NCBI RefSeq assembly: GCF_016924145.1 | Contig: NZ_JAFFZO010000004.1 | Span: 1-64,000 of the forward strand | Length of the DNA: 64,000 bases | Direction of reading: 5' to 3' | DNA from: Amphritea pacifica | Lineage (GTDB): Bacteria > Pseudomonadota > Gammaproteobacteria > Pseudomonadales > Balneatricaceae | Part shown: positions 59,436 to 64,000 of the stretch, piece by piece | Position numbering within the stretch: the stretch's first letter is position 1 | Layout of the letters: each line of letters opens with the position of its first letter | The notes under the pieces: model-generated | Database searches by the model: none | What the model saw: the letters and a program-made list of their open reading frames with translations, nothing else | What the model was told of the DNA's origin: nothing | Position numbers and translations under genes: made by a program

Positions 59436-60342
59436 ATTTAGCATCCATCAGCAGAGCTACGCTCTGCATTTTCAACCACTGATGCGCCGGATCACTGTCG
59501 AGTATTTTGTTCCACTGGATATACTCTTTAAGATTGGGGATTTTTTCGGGTACATCAAGAATTTTAAGTGGCATGGTATCAGCGTATATCCGGGCCAACC
59601 GATACTGCATAATCGCTACCCGGTTGGTGCCATTCAATAGATGTGGCAGTGTATTAAAGTTACTGGTAGAGACTTCAATCAGCCTGGCATTGCCGAATTT
59701 TCGGGCATAGTCCTCTTCAAAACTGGGTGCTCTGTTTTCGCCCAGATTAATTACGATGTGACCCAGACTGAGATAGAGGTCATAGCTCATTTCATCTCCG
59801 ACCCAGGGATTATTCTCCCACACCACACAGACATAATGATCCTCGAACAGTAGCTGCTTCGGGTGATTAGCGGTCATATAAACATCAGGCTGGATTAAAA
59901 AATCTATATCGCCCCTGGAAAGTAACTCTTCATACTGGTTGTTGTTTGGAATTATATCGAATGTCATATTCGGGGCCAGAGGCTGAATATGGTTAAAAAA
60001 GGGAGCCAGAAAGACGCTGGTTACGTAGTCAGATGCCATCACTCTGAAATGTCGTGTGGATGTCTCAGGGTTAAATTCCTTGTTACTGACGATATTTGTC
60101 TGGATATCAAGCAATACACGCTTTAACGGCTCTTCAAGTGAGATCGCTAACGGTGTAGCGATCATTTTCCTGCCGGTTTTGACCAGCAACTCATCATCAA
60201 AATATTCCCTCAGGCGAGCCAGTAAGCCGCTGGCGGCGGATTGACTGACATTAAGCTTATCTGCAGCCCTGGTAACATTCTTTTCCGTTAACATAGCGTC
60301 CAGAGCAACCAACAAATTAAGGTCCAAATGGTGAAAACGCAT
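59434..60342 (-). CDS. LysR-family regulator (NodD-like subgroup)
   Basis: 302 residues. The start MRFHHLDLNLLVALDAMLTE, then NVTRAADKLNVSQSAASGLL, is the hallmark of the NodD/LinR-like LysR subgroup. Effector domain from about 92. Divergent from the small ORF/MFS operon and flanked on the other side by the convergent porin gene; the same 42-bp element precedes both targets. Most likely activates them in response to the cassette's substrate. Confidence 0.9.
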   Translation of the reverse strand: MRFHHLDLNLLVALDAMLTEKNVTRAADKLNVSQSAASGLLARLREYFDDELLVKTGRKMIATPLAISLEEPLKRVLLDIQTNIVSNKEFNPETSTRHFRVMASDYVTSVFLAPFFNHIQPLAPNMTFDIIPNNNQYEELLSRGDIDFLIQPDVYMTANHPKQLLFEDHYVCVVWENNPWVGDEMSYDLYLSLGHIVINLGENRAPSFEEDYARKFGNARLIEVSTSNFNTLPHLLNGTNRVAIMQYRLARIYADTMPLKILDVPEKIPNLKEYIQWNKILDSDPAHQWLKMQSVALLMDAK

Positions 60343-60363
60343 AGTGTATCCTTCTTTATAATC

Positions 60364-60405
60364 ATCTAAAAAAGTTGATGATAGTTATCGTAAAATATGA
60401 TTTTT
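60364..60405 (+). promoter_or_regulatory. Shared 42-bp regulatory element, MFS operon copy
   Basis: ATCTAAAAAAGTTGAT sits within the inverted repeat TCATC-N10-GATGA, followed by ATCGT and GATTTTT as in the copy at 58054. It lies 113 bp before the ATG of the small ORF at 60477, exactly the spacing seen at the porin. TATTAT at 60425 could be the -10. Confidence 0.65.
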
Positions 60406-60476
60406 TTTATATATTAAGTTTATCTATTATTTTCCTCTGATACAGCAAATAACAAAAATAAAGAGGAAATTTAACT

Positions 60477-60578
60477 ATGAAACCTATCTGCTATCGGTCG
60501 CGTAATACGTCCCGCACTCCGACTATATTGGATTCTCTTTCTACCAGACCAATCCTTAAAAAAGGAGGTGAGGTATGA
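60477..60578 (+). CDS. 33-codon leader ORF coupled to the MFS gene
   Basis: MKPICYRSRNTSRTPTILDS and then LSTRPILKKGGEV; stop TGA overlaps the MFS ATG (ATGA). AGAGGAAA stands before its ATG. The codons AAA AAA GGA GGT GAG near its end double as the MFS ribosome site. Its ATG has the same distance to the shared regulatory element as the porin ATG, which supports it being the first translated frame. No similarity recognised; it may act through coupling rather than as a protein. Confidence 0.5.
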   Translation: MKPICYRSRNTSRTPTILDSLSTRPILKKGGEV

Positions 60579-61789
60579 AATCCTCATCTGAGTTCATGCA
60601 AAACTGGCGATTATTACTGGCCACCTTTATTGGTATTTCCGTAGGGGTGAGCTCAATCTATTTTTATTCCATCGGCCTGTTTATGAAACCGATTGCCGCT
60701 GAGTTTGGCTGGACACGAGCAGACTCATCCCTGGGGGCTCTGGTGGGGACTTCCTGCGCTGCTTTGATGGTGATACCCACCGGCTGGCTGGTGGACAGGT
60801 TTGGTAGTGCCCGGGTTGCGTTTGTCTGTTTAGCTTGTCTGGCGGCGTCATTTTTTGCTCTTGGTCTGTTTACCGTTGATCTCACCAGTTATCTGATCAT
60901 TATTTCAGTGATGTCTATGCTGACCGCGGGCTCAACCCCTCTGCCTTTTACGCGTCTGGTGATTGTGGCTTTTGAAAAAAACCGGGGTAAAGCGTTGGGG
61001 CTTATTCTGACCGGTACGGGGACTGGGGCGATACTGCTGCCGAAACTGTTGGCTCCTTACATTGCTGAACATGGATGGAGAAGCGGTTATTTTGCGCTGG
61101 GAACTGTTGTACTGATCTCGATTCCAGTGATCTGGTTACTACTGAGAGGTGCCAAAGACACTGAAATCAGCACCGAGAAAGAGCGGTTTTCTGCAGTAAG
61201 CTTGTTCAATACTCGTCGTTTCTATCATCTCTGCCTGATCTTTTTCTTAACGGCAGTGGCAGTACTGGGCACCGTAGCGCATTTCTTCTCGATGCTCACA
61301 GATAGTGGGCTGACACCTCCGCAGGCGGGTGCTGTTGCTTCATTAATTGGCGTGTCGGTAATAGCGGGACGTCTGATTACCGGTGTGTTGCTGGATCGTT
61401 TCTCTGCCGCCTATATCACCGCGGGTTTGTTTCTGGTTGCCAGTGTTGGACTGTTAACGCTGGGACTCGGTGGACCTGCGTATGCCAAGCTGGGAGCTAT
61501 TATCACTGGTCTGGCTATAGGCTCTGAAGTTGACCTGATCTCTTTTCTTGTAGGGCGTCTTTTCGTCCGTAAAGTGTATGGGGTTGCTTATGGTGCAGTG
61601 TATGCCGTCTTCCTGGTTGGCGGAGCGATCGGCCCCTATATTGCCGGACGCTTGTTTGATATGACGGGTGACTACAGCAGTTGGCTGTATACCGCTTCGG
61701 CTTCTCTGCTCATCGCCAGTCTGTTGTCACTGTTTATTCCGGTTAAGCACACTGAGCAATCGCCGATGACTGCTAAAGCAGTCGCCTGA
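60575..61789 (+). CDS. MFS transporter (monocarboxylate/oxalate-like)
   Basis: 404 residues, twelve transmembrane helices. FYSIGLFMKPIAAEFGWTRA, then GWLVDRFGSARV (the loop 2-3 motif D-R-x-G) and GRLITGVLLDRF in the second half are typical of the MFS group that carries monocarboxylates and aromatic acids. A perfect ribosome site (AAGGAGGTGAGG) precedes the ATG. First large gene of an operon with two hydrolase-type enzymes; it presumably imports their substrate. Confidence 0.9.
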   Translation: MKSSSEFMQNWRLLLATFIGISVGVSSIYFYSIGLFMKPIAAEFGWTRADSSLGALVGTSCAALMVIPTGWLVDRFGSARVAFVCLACLAASFFALGLFTVDLTSYLIIISVMSMLTAGSTPLPFTRLVIVAFEKNRGKALGLILTGTGTGAILLPKLLAPYIAEHGWRSGYFALGTVVLISIPVIWLLLRGAKDTEISTEKERFSAVSLFNTRRFYHLCLIFFLTAVAVLGTVAHFFSMLTDSGLTPPQAGAVASLIGVSVIAGRLITGVLLDRFSAAYITAGLFLVASVGLLTLGLGGPAYAKLGAIITGLAIGSEVDLISFLVGRLFVRKVYGVAYGAVYAVFLVGGAIGPYIAGRLFDMTGDYSSWLYTASASLLIASLLSLFIPVKHTEQSPMTAKAVA

Positions 61790-61812
61790 ATCTTCGGCCA
61801 ACAGGATCTGCT

Positions 61813-62799
61813 ATGAAATTTGCAACCCTAAAGAATGACCAGCGTGACGGGGAGTTGGCACTGGTTTCCAGAGATCTCAGCCAGGCTCTGGATATTCATC
61901 ATATAGTGCCAGGATTACAGCTGTTGTTGGAAAACTGGGAAAGCTATTCTCCGGCACTTGAACAGCTTTATCAGCAACTCAATACACGCTCTATTGACAG
62001 TGCTTTTCCGTTTAACAGTGCTGCGGCGATGGCACCTCTGCCGAGGTCTTATCAGTGGCTGGATGGTTCCGCGTTTCTGAATCATGGCCATCTGATTCAG
62101 CAAGCTTTTAAATTACCCCCTCAGGATGACGAGAGGATTCCGCTAATGTATCAGGGGGCGTCTGATACGTTTATCGGTGCCAATGATCCGATTCAGCTGC
62201 CGAGTGAAGATCATGATATCGATTTTGAAGGCGAATTTGTTGTTTTCCTCGATGATGTCCCTATGGCGTGTCCGGCGGACCAGGCGCTGGAACATGTCAG
62301 GCTGATCTCCATTGTGAATGATGTCAGTTTGCGTAGTTTTATTCAGCGAGAGATACGCAGCGGGTTTGGTTTCATTCAGGCAAAGCCCTCATCCAGTTTC
62401 GCTCCGGTAGCGGTGACACCCGATGAGCTTGATGGAAACTGGCGGGATGGGCGGGTCTGCCTGCCTCTGTCCGTAACCTGGAATGGGACGTTGTTTGGTC
62501 ATCCTGACGGGGGGGAAATGGATTTCAGTTTTGCTGAGTTGATAGCACATGCGGCATACACCCGAAATCTGGGGGCAGGCACGATTATCGGTTCAGGAAC
62601 CGTGTCCAATAAAGATTCCCGAAGAGGTTCATCCTGTATCGCTGAAAGGCGGGCACTGGAGATGATTGAGACCGGTAGTATGACAACTGCATTTATGCAG
62701 TTCGGTGATCAGATTCGTATGGAAGTTTTCAACGCTGATAATGAGACTGTTTTTGGCGCCATTGATCAGCGTGTTTCTCAGGGAGTTGTATATGAGTAA
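61813..62799 (+). CDS. Fumarylacetoacetate hydrolase (FAH) family protein
   Basis: 328 residues. N-terminal cap domain (about 1-90) and FAH catalytic fold from about 100: DIDFEGEFVVFLDDVPM holds the acidic metal ligands, followed by ISIVNDVSLRSFIQREIRSG, FIQAKPSSSFAPVAVTPDEL and GTIIGSGTVSNKD. The family cleaves C-C bonds in beta-diketo acids or hydrates and decarboxylates dienoic acids at the end of aromatic pathways. Here it is paired with a cyclase-family protein, overlapping it by 8 bases. AGGA before the ATG. It may or may not serve the hpd pathway 59 kb away. Confidence 0.85.
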   Translation: MKFATLKNDQRDGELALVSRDLSQALDIHHIVPGLQLLLENWESYSPALEQLYQQLNTRSIDSAFPFNSAAAMAPLPRSYQWLDGSAFLNHGHLIQQAFKLPPQDDERIPLMYQGASDTFIGANDPIQLPSEDHDIDFEGEFVVFLDDVPMACPADQALEHVRLISIVNDVSLRSFIQREIRSGFGFIQAKPSSSFAPVAVTPDELDGNWRDGRVCLPLSVTWNGTLFGHPDGGEMDFSFAELIAHAAYTRNLGAGTIIGSGTVSNKDSRRGSSCIAERRALEMIETGSMTTAFMQFGDQIRMEVFNADNETVFGAIDQRVSQGVVYE

Positions 62800-63586
62800 C
62801 TTAATCAGATCAAATCGACGGATTGTGGATCTGTCAGTCAGCCTGAATAACAATCCCTATACCGATCCACCGCCGTTGCTACCGAAAATCGATTATAAAG
62901 ATCATCAGCAGGGTTTACCCAGTTTACTTGGGATGTTTCCCGGGTTAACCGCAGCGGATCTGCCGGGCCGGGAGGGGTGGGCCGTTGAAGATATGGTACT
63001 GACCACTCATAGTGGAACCCATATGGATGCTCCCTGGCACTATGCTTCCACCACCGATGGTGGGGAACCTTCCTGGGGCATTGATGAGCTTCCTCTGGAA
63101 TGGTGTTTACAACCGGGTGTGAAACTGGATTTTCGTCATCTTCCTGATGGTTATGTGATAACGCCTCAGGATATTAAGCATGAGCTGGAGCGGATCAGTT
63201 ATCGTCTTCAGCCTCTGGATATTGTTCTGGTTAATACCCGGGCCGGAAAGCTCTATGGTCAGCCTGAATATCTGGATGCTGGGGTTGGTATGGGACGGGA
63301 AGCAACCCTGTTTTTACTGGAACAAGGGGTGCGGGTTGTTGGTACTGATGCCTGGAGCTGGGATGCACCTTTCAGTTTTACCGCGAAGCGGTTTAGCGAA
63401 GAAAAAAATCCAGCTATCGTCTGGGAAGGTCATAAAGCGGGACGGGATATAGCGTATGGACAGATGGAAAAACTCTCCAATCTGGAATCTCTGCCTGCTT
63501 ACGGTTTTATTGTCTCCTGTTTCCCATACAAGATAGAAAAAGCATCAGCGGGATTCGTAAGGGCGGTGGCAATTTTTGATCACTGA
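62792..63586 (+). CDS. Cyclase-family metal-dependent hydrolase (kynurenine-formamidase-like)
   Basis: 264 residues from ATG 62792, with GGGAG upstream and 8 bases of overlap with the previous gene. Metal motif H-S-G-T-H-M-D (TTHSGTHMDAPWHY) as in KynB and isatin hydrolase; IVDLSVSLNNNPYTDPPPLL at the start and VVGTDAWSWDAPF near the C-terminus fit the family. It would hydrolyse an amide, formamide or lactam/lactone; the preceding FAH-family enzyme would act next or before. Substrate unknown. Confidence 0.87.
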   Translation: MSNLIRSNRRIVDLSVSLNNNPYTDPPPLLPKIDYKDHQQGLPSLLGMFPGLTAADLPGREGWAVEDMVLTTHSGTHMDAPWHYASTTDGGEPSWGIDELPLEWCLQPGVKLDFRHLPDGYVITPQDIKHELERISYRLQPLDIVLVNTRAGKLYGQPEYLDAGVGMGREATLFLLEQGVRVVGTDAWSWDAPFSFTAKRFSEEKNPAIVWEGHKAGRDIAYGQMEKLSNLESLPAYGFIVSCFPYKIEKASAGFVRAVAIFDH

Positions 63587-63620
63587 GGATGACTCCCTCT
63601 CCTGTGTCTGAATGATCGGA

Positions 63621-63652
63621 GTTCGATCGCTGCGCTAGTCCGATCATTTCAT
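63621..63652 (+). repeat. 32-bp direct repeat, right copy
   Basis: Identical to 57916-57947. Here the flank makes a hairpin: AATGATCGGA (63611-63620) pairs with TCCGATCATT (63639-63648), and GCAGCC-TTC-GGCTGC follows. The repeat ends 66 bases after the cyclase stop. Confidence 0.92.
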
Positions 63653-63835
63653 TTGTCCGAACGCAGCCTTCGGCTGCTTGTCCTCTTTGGCCAGGTTTTT
63701 TGTGGGAGCGACTCTCTGGGTTCCTTAGGCTCATGTAGGAGCTGCTTTAGCATGCCCTTTGGATACCAGCAGTGATTTTAGGCAATGATACATTTTGTCA
63801 GGTTAGCGTTGACCATGACATGGGCACTAGTTAGA

Positions 63836-63900
63836 CAGTGTAAACACGTTAGGTGTTTTATTTTAGGCAGTGGCTAATGTCGTTGTGAGTTTTTACACTG
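63836..63900. repeat. Inverted repeat near the right edge
   Basis: CAGTGTAAA (63836-63844) and TTTACACTG (63892-63900), perfect 9-bp arms 47 bases apart. Could be ends of a very small element or an operator pair; no target duplication is evident. Confidence 0.4.
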
Positions 63901-64000
63901 ATCCCGAATATGGGGGCTCGAGGGGGCGGAAATAAGCATAATAGCCAGCCGTTTTGACCGGTTGCCGGCTCAGAGTGGTGTGTTTCAGGCCCCGGGAAAT

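Larger units (their letters stand above)
63587..64000. other. Gene-free right edge with repeats
   Basis: About 410 bases. It holds the right 32-bp direct repeat, a GCAGCC-TTC-GGCTGC hairpin, TGTGGGAGCGAC and ATGTAGGAGCTGC REP-like starts (63703, 63735) and an inverted repeat at 63836-63900. No gene start is visible before the window ends. Confidence 0.55.

Noticed and set aside
1-64000. Phage, plasmid or defence island
   Set aside because: No integrase, capsid, terminase, restriction, toxin-antitoxin or CRISPR genes were recognised; sbcCD and cbpAM are housekeeping genes. The only mobile-element protein is the fragment at the left edge.

Overview
The window looks like chromosome from an aerobic, Gram-negative, motile heterotroph, most likely a marine gammaproteobacterium of the Oceanospirillales type. 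This rests on the gene families present (4-hydroxyphenylpyruvate dioxygenase, HpaD, OprD-type and general porins, tripartite tricarboxylate transporters, SbcCD, CbpAM, sigma-54 regulators); no rRNA or tRNA gene is present to confirm it. It is a mosaic of catabolic and uptake cassettes separated by repeat-rich gaps, with three decayed genes and one insertion-sequence edge.

Layout. 0-6 kb: edge of an IS630-type element, a PAS-containing chemoreceptor, hpd, a gamma-carbonic-anhydrase-like protein and an M23 peptidase. 6-12.3 kb: an operon behind a canonical sigma-54 promoter encoding a 2-oxoacid (acetoin-type) dehydrogenase whose E2 is split into a free lipoyl domain and a free catalytic domain, a lipoate-ligase-like protein, and a Tat-exported small subunit plus GMC dehydrogenase. 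12.6-18.8 kb: porin, a NitT/TauT-type ABC importer and cbpAM. 18.8-26.9 kb: a quinoprotein locus with two divergent units. Leftward are pqqA (a 24-residue gene), an exported VOC protein and a HupE-like membrane protein; rightward are a PQQ dehydrogenase, a cytochrome c and a periplasmic binding protein; an AcoR-like sigma-54 activator follows. 27-35 kb: hpaD, AraC and IclR regulators, a broken aminotransferase, a tctA remnant, a D-2-hydroxyacid dehydrogenase, TauE and LysR.

35.3-49.5 kb is a tricarboxylate (tricarballylate/aconitate) cassette: a periplasmic protein co-transcribed with a TctE/TctD two-component system, tcuAB, a GntR regulator, an OprD-family porin, a PrpF-family isomerase, tctC, a TctA-TctB fusion and a universal stress protein. 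Four of its promoters carry the same site, TGACAG-N5-TGACAG, always exactly 10 bp before the -10 hexamer, which I read as the TctD operator.

49.7-57.7 kb: a truncated TRAP binding protein, GNAT, a 2OG-Fe dioxygenase behind a candidate attenuator, a TRIC-type membrane protein and sbcDC. 58-63.6 kb: a second catabolic cassette (porin; divergent LysR; small ORF, MFS transporter, fumarylacetoacetase-family hydrolase, cyclase-family hydrolase). Its two promoters share a 42-bp element lying at an identical distance (113 bp) from the first start codon, and the cassette is flanked by a perfect 32-bp direct repeat.

How they work together (inference): the AcoR-like protein probably drives both the quinoprotein locus and the 2-oxoacid dehydrogenase operon through sigma-54, giving a periplasmic alcohol-oxidation route coupled to cytoplasmic 2-oxoacid/acetoin cleavage. 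The PQQ dehydrogenase carries the Asp-Tyr-Asp signature of lanthanide-dependent enzymes but lacks the vicinal Cys pair. The orphan pqqA implies that the other pqq genes lie elsewhere.
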